This document shows positions 32,368 to 44,560 of a stretch of 64,000 bases of DNA, piece by piece; position 1 is the stretch's first letter, and every line of letters starts with the position of its first letter. Position numbers and translations under genes: made by a program. Location: NCBI GenBank assembly GCA_947095585.1, contig OX352761.1, positions 107,495,890 to 107,559,889 on the forward strand, read 5' to 3'. Source of the DNA: Nephrocerus scutellatus. Taxonomy: Eukaryota; Arthropoda; Insecta; Diptera; Pipunculidae. A model generated the notes under the pieces. The model was not told the origin of the DNA. It saw only the letters and a program-made list of their open reading frames with translations, and searched no databases.

Positions 32368-34430
32368 TTAACCCATTAACCGTGGTTGGGTTTATTTATA
32401 CCCAAAGATAGAGTACTTTTCCAAAAATTCTACCAGGTACCAGGTAATAGGTAGAGCAAATTGGTTTGGTGTATTAAATAGAGGAAGGATACATTAGAAA
32501 AAATTGGCAGTGGTGTGGGGGTGTATCTGCAAGCTTTAGGGAAGGGGGGGGGTCAAAGTTTAACAAAATTTCAAAACCAGAAAATTTACCTTTTAGAGCC
32601 CCTGGAAAATTGGGGAAATGAAAAATCAGGAAAACCTTCGAGTGCCTATTAGCATGGTAGGTCCTCTATCTAATAAAAATATAAAGGTCCGGGTTAGATA
32701 ACTCACCTAGCGCACAGGTGTGATTTTACCGCTTGGTTAATTTTCTACCCACTTCGCGCAATACATGATTTTGGGATTTTTTTCAGTAAAAAAACCCAGT
32801 TTTAATATCAAAACTGAAAGAAAAAGGGTTTATTTAACCAATATTATGAAAAATATTATCCAATATCATGGTTTATTGAGCTTTTTTGACTTTAGTCACG
32901 TCTTTTGGGGTGCCCACATGAAACTCTACAAAGCATCTTTTTGGGTGAAGGGTCATATCACATTTGACGCATCCGTACTCAGTTTTAACGCCACATTGAG
33001 CACATCGGGCTCGTCTCATGAGTTTTTCAACCAAATTATCAGTTCGATCCATTCGCTTTGCCATCTGTTGAGCGTTGGGAACGGATTTACCTTTACCCGA
33101 AAGCCTACGATTTTCCGGAATTGTGACCAAAGATTCAACAACGCTGACACGGAACTCAAATTGGCCCATTGTTGGTTCGCCAGCAGTTTTCCGACAGATA
33201 CAATGTAAGGCATTTGTAAGTAGCGGCCAATACCATTTTTTGCCACGGACTCGAATACGATAATTATTCATCGCATTATTAAATAAATACACGCCACCCA
33301 TGCGCTGATTGTATTGATGAATAAGGTGTGGTTGGTCAATCAATGCCATCTTATGCTGTTTGCGATCAGATCGTTTTGCTCGACACATTGGCTCAATGCC
33401 CAAGAAATTTGACATCATGGTCACACAACAGAATTGTCGTTCCAACGAACTGCGATAATGTTGTTGTTTTTGTCAAAACGAAAGTCTAAGGATCCTCGAG
33501 CTTTTTCTTCATAGATTTCACATCCATCAGAGGTGCATGATTTGTGCGATTATCGCGAACAGTACCAGTAGCAAAATATCACTTCTCAGTCAATGTACAC
33601 AACAACTTATGGCTGGTGAAAAAATTATCGAAAGTGACATTGTGTCTGGATGGATCTGCTATTACCCCTAACAACCAAAGAACTACATTCTCTCCAAGTC
33701 CATAATGAGGATCATTGTGGGCCGAGGCACCAGCATACAGTATAAAAGAGAAGCAGTATCATTCAATGGAATAACCTTTGCGAATTTGTCTTTGTCTTTG
33801 TTGAGGTTCAAATTATCGCAAACGTGTATGTTTTGCCTGATACGTCTAAATCGGTCTCTACTAATTGCATCTTTGATGAATTGACATCCCAGCGTTGTTT
33901 TATTAGACCAATACGACTCGATGGTGGGCAATGTATGATATCCTGTTACATATAAGATTCCAAGAAATGATTTCATTTCTTCAATTGTGCTTGAGAAACC
34001 AGAAACATTGTTCTGCCCAGCATATTGCCCCGAGGGGCCCGCTGTATCTTACTTTTGCTGATAAATCTGATACTTGGAACAACTCGGAAGATTAAATAAT
34101 GGTTTTACGTCTGTTGAGTAGATATGTAATTAAGGAGTATGCTTAATGGCGAAAGCGGGGTAAGCAATCTCCGACGACATTCGTTCGTACCATCGACAAT
34201 CATTTGCAAAACTTCTGAATCGAAGAAACATTCCCATAATTGCAATGGAGAAAATGAACCATGAAATAGAACCATATACGATTTCATAAAAACAAGAGAA
34301 TATGTGAAGCAAACTAACGAAGTTTCTCAAACAATGCCTTCTGGTTTTCCTTTTCAGTATTGTTTGGCTGGTTGGCAAAACTGTAACCTTTCGCGTGGCT
34401 CCATTTAGCACCTGTGCTTATCAAAGCACG
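32368..34430 (-). mobile_element. piggyBac-like transposon relic
   Basis: A TTAA at 32368-32371 is followed by ccc at 32372, as expected for a piggyBac end. The first 40 bp hold a gggtttatttataccc inverted motif; the opposite end was not found. On the minus strand transposase pieces run from about 34100 to 32873: ESYWSNKTTLGCQFIKD, RDRFRRIRQNIHVCDNL, VTFDNFFTSHKL around the second catalytic Asp, IIAVRWNDNSVV, then GIEPMCRAKRSDRK, MGGVYLFNNAMNNYRIRV and a C-terminal Cys-rich domain (RCAQCGVKTEYGCVKCDMTL, then CFVEFH). Stops and frameshifts separate the pieces. Confidence 0.88.
32873..34100 (-). pseudogene. piggyBac transposase, broken
   Basis: It moves its element at TTAA sites in the family's active members. 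The C-terminal 190 codons (33445-32873) are open and include the cross-brace Cys domain. The middle (33720-33446) contains a stop inside the KLLCTLTEK segment and a frameshift. The N-terminal part (33976-33683) holds the LGILYVTGYHTLPTIESYW block. No initiation region could be fixed. Confidence 0.85.
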
Positions 34431-35584
34431 ACAGGTAAAAAGAAAACCTAACCTCTAATTGGACCAATAGTAGCGTCTTTATGAAGTTTCATCAAAATCG
34501 CTTTACAAAATCGAGGGTGGTCAGCCCTCGAATTTTTTTATTTGGAAAACCCTTTAGAAAGCAATAGTTTTCACAATCTTATCTACTGCAATAATTTACG
34601 CAAACTGATTGCATTTGATAAAATTCTCATATTGTTTTGCATTTTATCGGTCGATTCAAATAACTTCTATTGAATATCAGTTCACCCAATTGCGATTATT
34701 CGCACATTTGAATGTCCTGCAACATACTGTGCAGGCTATACGCGCGCATCCGTTAAATTCGGCCAACGGACAGCAACCAAACCAACTAATATAGAAAACA
34801 GCAAATAGTTAGCGACAGATAACACAATTGGCCTCAAACAGGCAAATAATGCTAATACTGTAATGCTAATAATACTTTAGTCACTCAATTCCAGATGACG
34901 TATGTAATATGTCGCCGAACTAGCCCAACCCAACCCAACCCAACCGACACAAACACCCTCTTCCACATGGATCTGTGTGTAATTAATGCAATTAGTTAAC
35001 TAAGTGAAATGTCGATGTTTCATATGCAACACTGCTGCACTGATCAGCGGATTTATCCTGGCCAAGCTTATATGCTTGTGTGCTTTAAGTTCAAAACAAT
35101 TGAATGCCAGTTCGTATTCGTGAGTACATATCGGTGCATGTGCGGGTAATAGTTGAGGTTTCAATTGCGAATAAATTGGCAGGATATCAGCACCAGGCCA
35201 TCGCTAGATATTCATGTACATATATGATCCTTGTCATTAGCATGGTCCATGGTTACAATGTATTCTCCTCTTGTATGATGCCGTTGATGATGCATGTGTT
35301 CGTGTATGCCACCTTCCGGTCTATGTCCTTTTGTTTTTTGTTGCCTCATAGTTGGAATTAAATTTTAATTAAAATACCTCTAATGTTGCGCTTTGCACAT
35401 AATTACATTTACAACAAAGCTGCCTGGGTCAACAATACCCAACAACAATTACTACTTACGGGCAATTTTAATTCTGCGGTAATTCACATTTTTGGCTACA
35501 TGGAATGCGATTTCGTTTGCATTTCGATTGATGATGGTTCGTCATTTCACGTTTATGTTGACTTTGCAGTAAAGAGTTTTTTTT
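34431..35584. other. intronic sequence without recognised features
   Basis: About 1.15 kb with no transposon seen. It contains (CAACC)n near 34924-34944. Possible regulatory sequence. Confidence 0.35.
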
Positions 35585-36817
35585 ACATATAAACTTATTG
35601 CCAAGGGGGAACTCCCTGAATGACTTATGCCACGGCAAAAAGGTGGGCTATGCCCTTCATTAAAATTAAAATTCGAAGGAATGTAATTTACAAATATTAG
35701 TTTCCTCACGTTTGTAGCCGCCTTCAATTTATTTTCTAAGAATTCTTTGATTCATTGAAAAGCAATACGGATCACGAAGCTAAAACGACCCGATATCAAA
35801 TGCTTTAATCAGTGAATCGTCTGAGAAAACTACAAAAAAACCTGACCATGAAAAAATTATAAAAAAATGATGTAAGTGAGCCTTCAAAATTTTTGGATCC
35901 TCAATTGTGCATTAGATCCTTTAGGAACTTGTTGATGTCTTTCTTGAATGCCTGTAGATTAAGCGTTTCGGAAAACATGGGTCGATCATTTGATTCCATA
36001 TGGATGTTACTCTCGGATAAGGAAGGATTTGATTTAGATTATATATCAAAAACTCAATACTGAATCGTACCGGATTCGTTTGTAGTGCCAGGCCTAACAA
36101 ACGAAGAAGGAACTCATCAAAAATTCAGCTCCACAATACACAAATATAAAAAAATTAATTTAATTAATTATTTCTTTTTAAATCATAAAAATTTAAAACA
36201 AAAGAATCAAATTTCAAATCGTCATGAAAGGCCTGAATTGGAGGAAGTTACGAGGAACCGCAGAAGAGAATCATCAAGAGCTCAATTTGAGTCAAGATTT
36301 TTCGCTCATCCTTGATCTAATGTTTGGCGTTGGAGCTTATCGGCCCGATAGTTCTACGTGCCTTTTTCGTTTGTTAGGCCTGGTACTCCAAACGAATCCG
36401 GTACAAAGAACTGTCGAGTTGTGGGCATTCAAGAAAGAAATCAGCTAGTTCCTGAAAGACCGAATTTTTCAATAGAGGCTCTAAGAATTTTGAAGGCTCA
36501 CGTATGTCATTTTTTTTTTGTAATATTTTCTTGGTCAAGGTTTTTTGTAGTTTTCCTTGACCATGGTCCATTCATTAAAGCATTTGGACTCGCGTCGTTT
36601 TAGTTTCGTGAACGCTTTTTCCGTATTGCTTTTTTCAATGAATCAGGGAGAATTCCGAGAAAATACAATTGAAACCGGCTACAAACGTGAGAAATGTGAT
36701 ATATTGTAAATCACATTTCTCCGATTTAATTCTTGATTTTAATAAAGGGCTTAGCCCACCTTATTGCCGTGGCGCAAGTCATTCAGGGAGCATTCCCTTG
36801 GCAATAAGTTTAAATAT
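35585..36817. mobile_element. foldback-type element with ~500-bp inverted arms
   Basis: The left arm (35585-36110) and right arm (36361-36817) are imperfect reverse complements over their whole length. The outer ends read atataaacttattgccaaggg and its inverse. Further paired landmarks are ccacggcaaaaaggtgggct, cacgtttgtagccg, gattcattgaaa, tgagccttcaaaatt and ccggattcgtttg-agt-ccaggcctaacaaacga. The loop between arms is about 250 bp and encodes nothing recognisable. No target duplication was verified. A poly-A tract follows at 36819-36838. Confidence 0.85.
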
Positions 36818-36984
36818 AAAAAAAAAAAAAAAAAAAAACCCATAAGAATAAAAATGTTTCATGTAAATTCTATAAAAGGAGATACATGCAAAGTTTAAAC
36901 CGGGTTAATTTGGAAAATATTAATATTAGAGCCCCTTTATACCAAAATGTTTACAAAAACTGTTGTCAGCGGAGATACATATAT

Positions 36985-38065
36985 GTGAAAAATTTGTATG
37001 GGAGGCCCCGACCTTGGGGCCCGATCACTTCCAACTTTCAATAGAAAGTGTTATCATCGGAGGTAAACATGTGTTAAAAATTTGAAGAAAATCGGGTTAA
37101 TTTTTAAAAAACTTATAAAAAAAAACAAAAAACTTTAAAAAAAATGTATGGGCGCTCCTCGCACCTCAGTTTTGTCCATAGGAGAAACAGATATGTTTGA
37201 AATTTGAAGAAAATCGGGCAAATTTTTAAAAAATTTATATGGGCACCCCCTGGGCCTCAGGTCCCGATCACTTCAAAAATTTTACAAAAAGTTTTGTCCA
37301 TCGGAGATACCCATGTGTTAAAAATTTGAAGAAAATCAGGTTTTTTTAAAAAGATTTATATGGGCACCCCTCGGTTCTCAGGGCCCGTTCACTCCAAACA
37401 TTTAACAAAAAGTTTTGTTAATCGGAGATACACATGGGTATAAAATTAGAAGAAAATCGGGTTGGTTTTTAAAAAAAAAATTTATATGGGTCCTCACGAC
37501 CCCGTGGCCTTTGGTCTCCAAAATTTTTACAAAAAGTATTGTCTATCGGATATAAACCTGTGCATAAAATTTGAAGAAAATTGAAGAACATTTGAAGAAA
37601 ACCGGGGTCTCCAAACTTTGTATCAAACTCAAGTCCGCGTGTTCTACAAAAAGATACCCGTTTGCCGTCTCCTCTCGTATCTCGAATCTCCAATCAGCAT
37701 TAGTGAGTGATTCGTGGCCCAACCAGTCACACTGGCTGGCTGAGTGGCTGGCTGGTCAGATTTTCTGATCAATTTGTAACCCACTTCTCATAGCCCGATT
37801 TTATTGAAATTTGGCAAACATGTATATTTCCGGTGACAATACTTTCTATTAAAATTTTTACAAAAAGTGTTGTCCATTGAAGATACACATGTGTATCAAA
37901 TTTGAAGAAAATCGAATTTATTTTTTTTTTAAATTTGTATGGAGCCTCACGACCCCGGGGCTCGGGGTTTCTAAAATTTTTACAAAAATTGTTGTCCATC
38001 GGAGATACACACGTATATAAAATTTCAAGAAAATCGGGCAAATTTTGTAAAATATTTGTATGAGA
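36985..38065. repeat. AT-rich tandem array, ~122-bp unit
   Basis: The word gaagaaaatcggg (or a close variant) occurs at about 37084, 37206, 37328, 37449, 37572, 37904 and 38026, a steady step of 121-123 bp except for a 332-bp gap filled partly by other sequence. Each unit has tatgggcaccc-type, ttgtccatcggagatacac and ttttacaaaaag parts. A piece with tggctggctg...ctgatcaattt...acaatactttctattaaaatttt sits at 37726-37862 inside the gap and recurs near 44.2 kb. Confidence 0.88.
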
Positions 38066-38529
38066 ATGCATGGTATGCCGTTGTTATTTATGGAAAATCA
38101 CATTTACCAACCGATTTTTATGAAATTTTCAATGCATATTATTGGCAGGTGGTAGAAGGTTATAGGCTATAGGAGGAGGAGGTTCAAGTGTTCATGTAGT
38201 GAAGCACCAGGAGACAGATAGTGTTTTACAAAAAAAACGTGATGACTTTTACTCAGCGGATGTAGCAGACCATTTATTTCTTGTTTTCCGTTTTAAGAAA
38301 TGTTGGCTCATCTGCGGAATAACGCAGAACGACCACAGCCATGCCCCCAACCAACAAATTATATACTTTTTTCTTCTTCCCTATTTCGCTCTTTAAAATA
38401 TGGTCATCAACTGTAGTTTGAATAGACTTAGTTTATCAATTTTTCATCAAAAATCCATTTTTCAAGGCGTTCTATAGTGCATCCAAAAACAAACTTGTTT
38501 GATTTGGATCTATCAAACGTCTACTAGTT
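38066..38529. other. unassigned spacer
   Basis: No feature recognised; AT-rich with short meaningless frames. Confidence 0.3.
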
Positions 38530-38745
38530 GATCCTGATGTCTTTACTTGGCTTATAACATAGGTCATGGTCTACGTAGGTTGTCGTGTCAGTTTATTCGC
38601 TATACCGACTTCTCTCGGGCTTTGACTCTGCCTATGCTACTCATCATAGCGACAGTAGATCATAGGTGGCTCTAAAGTATATAAGCAGATGGTGTAGTGA
38701 GTTTTGCAGCGCAAGACATTTTTCCATCGGCTGCCTAAGGGAAGA
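38530..38745 (-). repeat. RTE-clade LINE scrap
   Basis: Base-level match to the RTE block at 25750-25935 and 50546-50640 (catgg... tcgtgtcagtttattcg; cataggtggctctaaagt; agatggtgtagtgagtttt; gacatttttccatc). On the minus strand it encodes the KMS...LTTPS motif A neighbourhood (DDS/FKATYDS region). Strongly decayed. Confidence 0.75.
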
Positions 38746-39839
38746 AAAAATATAGAAATTTCATCTGAAACTATCCAAGTGTTATAGATAGATGCATATA
38801 TCTACAACTTGTGTAGTTGTAACTACATATATCTCACCGCTTAATTTAGATAAATAACCATTAGCTGCGAGATGGATTTACATGTACATAGAGACTACAT
38901 CTATAAATGCATGTCTGCACACATCACACCACACATATCCAGAGTAGAATTGGATTAATTTCATCCTTAATGACGATAAATGAGTTTCAATTACACATAC
39001 GATAACGACATACCTAGCTCGCGGCAAGGCAGAGCAAATCGTCGTACCTATGCGTCTAATTTGCCCAGCAATATGTTTGGCATTGGCCATCATCTAGGTG
39101 TGGGATCGGTCCGATGGCGGTGGTACGGTTGATGTGCCTCATTTGGAATCGTTCGACGAAAAATCAATTACTTAGCAATTAAGTTTGTTAATAAAATTTA
39201 CGAGCAAAGCCACATAGGCATTCGCCGAAGTACAAAATAGGGTATTGGCGACTATTGAACGCTGAAATTCGATGGAATTAAATTTGATAAGAGCGGTATG
39301 GCAATATCCAAGTTATATTTTCGTGAGTAACGCCGTTGAATGATCGATTGATTCCGTGTGTTCAGCAATAAATCACTCTATTCGAGGCTCTGGGGTGACG
39401 CCTGTGCAGTTGCGTCTCGAAAATAATTTTATCTTCTGACGAGCGCATATTACGTCTAAGTAATTGGTGGCCCTGTTCGATTTAATATTGCATTGACAAA
39501 GGAAACATTAATACAAATACACTGACACACATAATCCCATAGATACTCGTTGAAATGAATTAATGAAATGAGAATTACATTCGGGTGTGCTACTGTTACT
39601 ACTACAAACAATGTGTGCCGTGTGACAGGTCGTACTAATATGCCGCAATACTAGCATTCCAGACAATCAAAAGTTTGGATTGCGAGCTATGCAGAAGTTT
39701 GTCAAGGTCTGTGTCGTTTCTGTAGGAGGATATTCTTCATCTCCTGGGAAATAGGCAGCGGCAAAGTTGGTGTTGCTCTTGCTACCATTAGGTGAGAGCG
39801 TCTCTGATGAGATCGCGGTATTCCTGTCCTTAGTCTCTC
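38746..39839. other. intronic sequence without recognised features
   Basis: No transposon was recognised across about 1.1 kb. Unique-looking AT-rich DNA, a candidate for regulatory sequence. Confidence 0.35.
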
Positions 39840-42240
39840 CCCGAGAGGACCGCTGTATCTTACTTTTCGATAGGTTTGATACTTGGTTAAACTCGGAAGA
39901 TATAAGGGGCAAGGCTTCTAGTACTTAGAATGTCTAGAACGGGCACTGTCTTCGTATGTACCAGCCTTACCGTACAACTGCAGGACCGTACGTGCCTGGG
40001 ATAATTTCTATCCTGGGCGGCCTAGGATATCATAGTATCCTAGTGACAAATGATTGGGTTCGAAGTTCTGGACGACGTGCTGCCAAGGCTGTAGAGTACC
40101 TACGCCCAGGCACTCATACTTAACGAACTGAGTCCCTTGATGTCAGATCTCACCAAGGTGGAGTTGGTACGGGAGTTGGCTCCGCCCACAGATAAGGTTG
40201 ATCTCTTTGGAGGTTAGCCGAGTCTGGACCAACTTTTGGTTGAGGACCCAGTTTCGTTCTGGGCTTGACCTACGTAGTGGCTGGTGGTTTACTACCCAAC
40301 TGCGGGTAGAGCGATAGCATGGTAACATCAGAGGAAGGCCTGGTGTTACCAAAATATTTGGTACATAAGAGCCCGACCTGATATTACCGGTGCAATGATG
40401 CGTTCTCTGTGGAGTTGCATATCTCAACCGGTTGTCAAAAACCAAAGATCGGCAAGGATATTGGTAGGTCCTGCTCTAACCATTGAGTTAATACTGGCAC
40501 ATCAGTCTATGATGGACGTTGATTGTCGTATAACAAATCCGCGGTGTAGCGGTGTTCACGTTTATTCAAGACATCTCTATGTCCTCGATCTCTCATTATC
40601 CTTGTTATAAATCAACTTACCTAGTTTGTTTGAGATTCCCAAAATTTTGTTGTTGTTGGTCCAATAACTATGTCCCAGTTTTTTTATTACGATGAGGGGC
40701 ATCCATTGGCAGTGGCTGCCATTGACCTATGAAGTTTTATTTGGGCACAACTCATCGCGCTTTGTAGTGGTTGCGGGTGAGACTTTGATGGACCTTGCGA
40801 CTCGGATGACCTGATTTCGGCGTTCGGTCCTTAGCTTTGCTATTTGTACCGGAGGTGTTCGGGTGTAGTGCTAGTTTTGCGCTTGGGTTGGGTTGCCCTG
40901 GCTTAGACTCGTTGTTAGGTCCAGCTTTCGCTACTCTATTCTACTACTACCTATTTCTTTCTTGTTTTGGACTGTTAAGCGCATGATAATTTTTTCGTTT
41001 GTCTCATTCCTACGGTATGAGCTTTCGCTACCTCTGTTCTACTTCTGTCTTTTTCTTTCTTGAGCCTGAAGTAGACAGTCCCGAAGAGCCAATTGCGTGA
41101 TATTATCTTCCACTCTGCGTTTCGTAGCTCCTTGTTTTGGACAGTTAATCGCATGATAATTTTTTCGTTCGTCTCATTCCTACAGTGAGGAAGATAGACG
41201 TATGGCGACAATCTTAAGACTGGCATTTGTCCAAGGCTTTAGGCTTGGAACCAACTTGATGGTAAGCCATGCCACCGTGTCATCATCCGCGCAGTTGACA
41301 GATAACTACCCATTTCGGGTCCTGCAGCCCAGAAAGTTAGTGCTAATATCATCAGTGGGGATCGTAGCCATTTGCGTCGCCTCCAGTTTGACATCAGGAA
41401 AGCCTTGGTCGGTGATTGCCTTCGTGATGTCACTGTAGCGTAGCGTTTTTTGCGATCCGCCCGCTGCCTCTTCTTCCCATGAATTAGTTTTTACTAGGTA
41501 AGTCGGTTTCTCGGCTACTTTGAGGGTGGGTTTGGTTTGCTTATCCCTTTTTGGCAGGTTTTAGGGCTGGAGTCGTTTGGACGAACTTGTTTTAGTGTTT
41601 TTGGGACCGTCCTGTCTGGCACTAGCTAGTGCCTCGTCATAGGAGAGTCCCGTCATTTTTAGAAAATTTAGTCGTTTCCTTGCGGCACCGCTTAGTTGAG
41701 TTCTTTTTCTCTCCTACTGTCTTCAAGGTCTAAGTTCGTGAGTCCGTCCCTTATGTCTGACGTAGTTGATGTGGACACATTGTCCGTGCATTTTGTTGTT
41801 TTAACACCTTCGGAAGTAGGGCCTTGTGGGTCCATGGCTTCCGAAGAGCAACTCTCAGGGTTTATTTTTTGTGCACGTTTAGTGAGGAAGAGGAAGGTCC
41901 ACCATCGCAGAACCTCTTGCTGTTGTAAGGCGTCTTAAAACAGAGGGTGCCACGTAACCGGACCAAACTGACAAAATTCCTCATGGCCATTCATCCCTCA
42001 GCGCACGCGTCTCACCTTGGATTGAAGATTGTTTATCGAGGTTCTCTCCTCTAGATCCGTTGAATTCCGCTAGATAGGGTCACCTCGTGTAGGATGGTCA
42101 TTATAATATTCCCGTTCAACGGTCTTGCAGCGAAAGAGGCTATGTATTACGCGTTGTCGTTGCCGGATTCTGGGGAGTCTGAGGAGTCCCAGTCTTCGCA
42201 GGTTTCCTTAACCCCTCTAAAGGTGGTTATCAGCTAGTGT
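39840..42240 (-). repeat. retroelement gag/ORF1 relic with DUF4780-like region
   Basis: Minus strand, in pieces. From 42240 down: an N-terminal region with GAARKRLNFLKMTGLSYDEA and LASARQDGPK near 41700-41610. Then KTLRYSDITKAITDQGFPDV, TNFLGCRTRNG, LSVNCADDDTVAWLT, KLVPSLKPWTNASLKIVAIR near 41440-41190, an RNETNEKIIMRLTVQN block that occurs twice, and IKVSPATTTK. The order matches DUF4780-type proteins that insect retroelements carry. Stops are frequent and the pol part was not seen. Confidence 0.6.
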
Positions 42241-44204
42241 ATAAAATAAAAACTACAAATGCGAATCTTCAGCAATTAGTTTCGGTTATTTTTTTAACAA
42301 AATATTATGTTTTTAGTATTTAGCAAAAAATCATATTTTCTTTCATTCTTCAAAAACTTCGCTTGAAGGATGTCACCATCCCTCCTTACTTACCCGACTT
42401 GAATTATCATAATTTATAAATATTTTTATGATCTACTTACCTAACTACAAAATTGTGACTCTTTTATGCACAATGGAAAAAAAATTAAATCGCATAATGT
42501 TCTTTCCTATATACACAGAATCTCATAAACGGTAAGCACTTATTCCAATTTCACGGCACGAAAACGCCATGTAAACGCTTCCCACTTCCCATAAAAATCT
42601 ACAAACAGAGCAACAACCTCACGGGTCTACAAGCCTGTGGCATGAGGAAGCTTGTATTTCTCTACGTTGAATCATTGCTTCAGTCACTCCCTCTCTCTCC
42701 CTCTCTCTCTCTCTCTCTCGTTGACAAGTGCATTTTTGTGGTCTGGAAAATTCTCCCATAAAGTGCTAGCTTGGTATTTATGAAATCGTAAATGCAATCA
42801 TAAAAGTACACTTAGTCAAAAAATGTGAAATAAAATCTCACAACACAACACAACGATAACAACGACAAGTGCAAATCAAAAACTCATACATATACATTTT
42901 TATTAAGTATAGGTACAGCGCGGTATATGAAAATGGTGCTCCACTGTAGTGGAGACTGGTAACAGACGGCCGAATTAAATTGTCGTGACAAGACGACAAT
43001 AATTTGCTGCTTGTTCGAATTGAAAGCGAAAATGAAAGCCAAAAACCAAACAAACAGAAGCGGTGGAAAGACGGATGAACGGACGGACACACAGACAGAC
43101 AAGCGAGCTCACTCATAAGCGAACGTCACAAAATTTCGTAATTCCATTTATCAATTCTCATTAGAGAAGCAGAGCGCACACAGAAAGATGTAAAATGTGT
43201 AACCAAACCATCTCATAATGCTCATCATCAGCGATGCTACTAAAGAATTGCCATCGGCTAACATTTCGAGATGCGACGTAAATAGCATATTGCAATCCTC
43301 AAGACATCATCTGCCTATAGAGGAACGAGCGAGCGAGCATCCATCAACCGGGGTTGCAGTAGTAGGCAGGCAGGCAGGCAGACAGCTGAGCTGCACCTCT
43401 CTAAAGCACCCAATACCCATCATCATCGTCATCATCATCACCATCATCATCAACAACAACCGGCCTGAGCAAGCGAACGATTGAGCAAAGGGCTCGACGA
43501 CGAGGACACATGTCACCACTCATTAATTGCACAGCATTTTTGCTAGCTACCCGTTTGTTTCTATTTCGCTAGCAGCTCTGTACGAGTAGGTACTTTGTTC
43601 ATCTTGGGGCTACCGTATGACATTTAATGTGCGCGAGCGCTTCAAACCAATTAAAATCCACGGAAGCGTGAAGGAACTTTAACAATTTAGCTGTAAAGTA
43701 GGAGTGCACGCCGGTTTACCATCAGCAGGATGACTATGGGTGGTTGCGCGTTCTTCCTTGCGGCTGCCTATCCGCCAGCGCGTACACCGCACAAAAGATA
43801 AGTGCAGCAAATAAATGAATTTTGTATAGATTGTGTGCGGTGTGGTATTTACATACAACGATGCAAACAAAAAATGTACTTGATTTAATATTGTATTGCA
43901 ATTGAGTGGGTTTGGGGCAGGTCCGCTTGAGAATCTGTGCGCTTTTAAGGCCGGTATCATTATAGATAATAGTTGTTATGACAACTATCAATCTGGGTCT
44001 AAAACTGGCTCATTGCTAACCTACAATCGAACTCCTAGCACATTGCTAACCAAAAATTTAACTCCTGGCCTTTAGCATGGCTCATTACTAACCAATAATT
44101 GAACTTCTATCATCAAAAGAGATTAAAAGCTAAAACAAATAATACACTTCTGTCAATTTAAAAATTGCCACCTGTCATTCCCTTTATTTTTTTAAAATTC
44201 TCTA
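42241..44204. other. intronic sequence with simple repeats
   Basis: Transposon-poor. It holds a (CT)n tract at 42690-42719, (GGCA)n near 43364-43380 and (ATC)n near 43418-43450. The rest is unique-looking. It could hold regulatory elements. Confidence 0.4.
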
Positions 44205-44560
44205 TAGTAAGTTCGCGTGCCCGTGGCTGGCTGGTGAGCAGAATCTTGTGATCAATTTTTAACACACTTCCTAAAGTCCGATTTTATTCAAAATTTACAC
44301 ACATGTGTATTTCCCATAACAATACTTTCTATTAAAATTTGTTTTGTTTTTGTTTGTTGGTTGCAGTGCTTCGCATTTGTTTTTGATTTTAAGCATTTAT
44401 AGTGGAATTCAGTATACTTTTGGTTATTGGAGAATTTACATAAAACATTTTAGTTTTTGAATTCTCTATATTAACTTCGCGTGCCCGTGGGTGGCTGACC
44501 AAATCTTGTGATCAATTTTTAACCTTCTTCCTAAAACCCGATTTTATTATGGGTTATTTT
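44205..44560. repeat. dispersed copies of the AT-rich array flank and the 29.2-kb repeat
   Basis: Two copies (44207-44340 and 44460-44550) of the ttcgcgtgcccgtggctggctg...cttgtgatcaatttttaac...cctaaa-cccgattttatt module match 37720-37862. Between them, 44341-44455 matches the end of the 29.2-kb repeat (tttatagtggaattcag, atacttttggttat). So one repeat family is inserted between, or flanked by, two copies of another. Confidence 0.75.

Noticed and set aside
36985..38065. CRISPR-like regular array
   Set aside because: Regular 122-bp spacing, but whole units repeat with no distinct spacers, in an animal genome; it is a tandem repeat.
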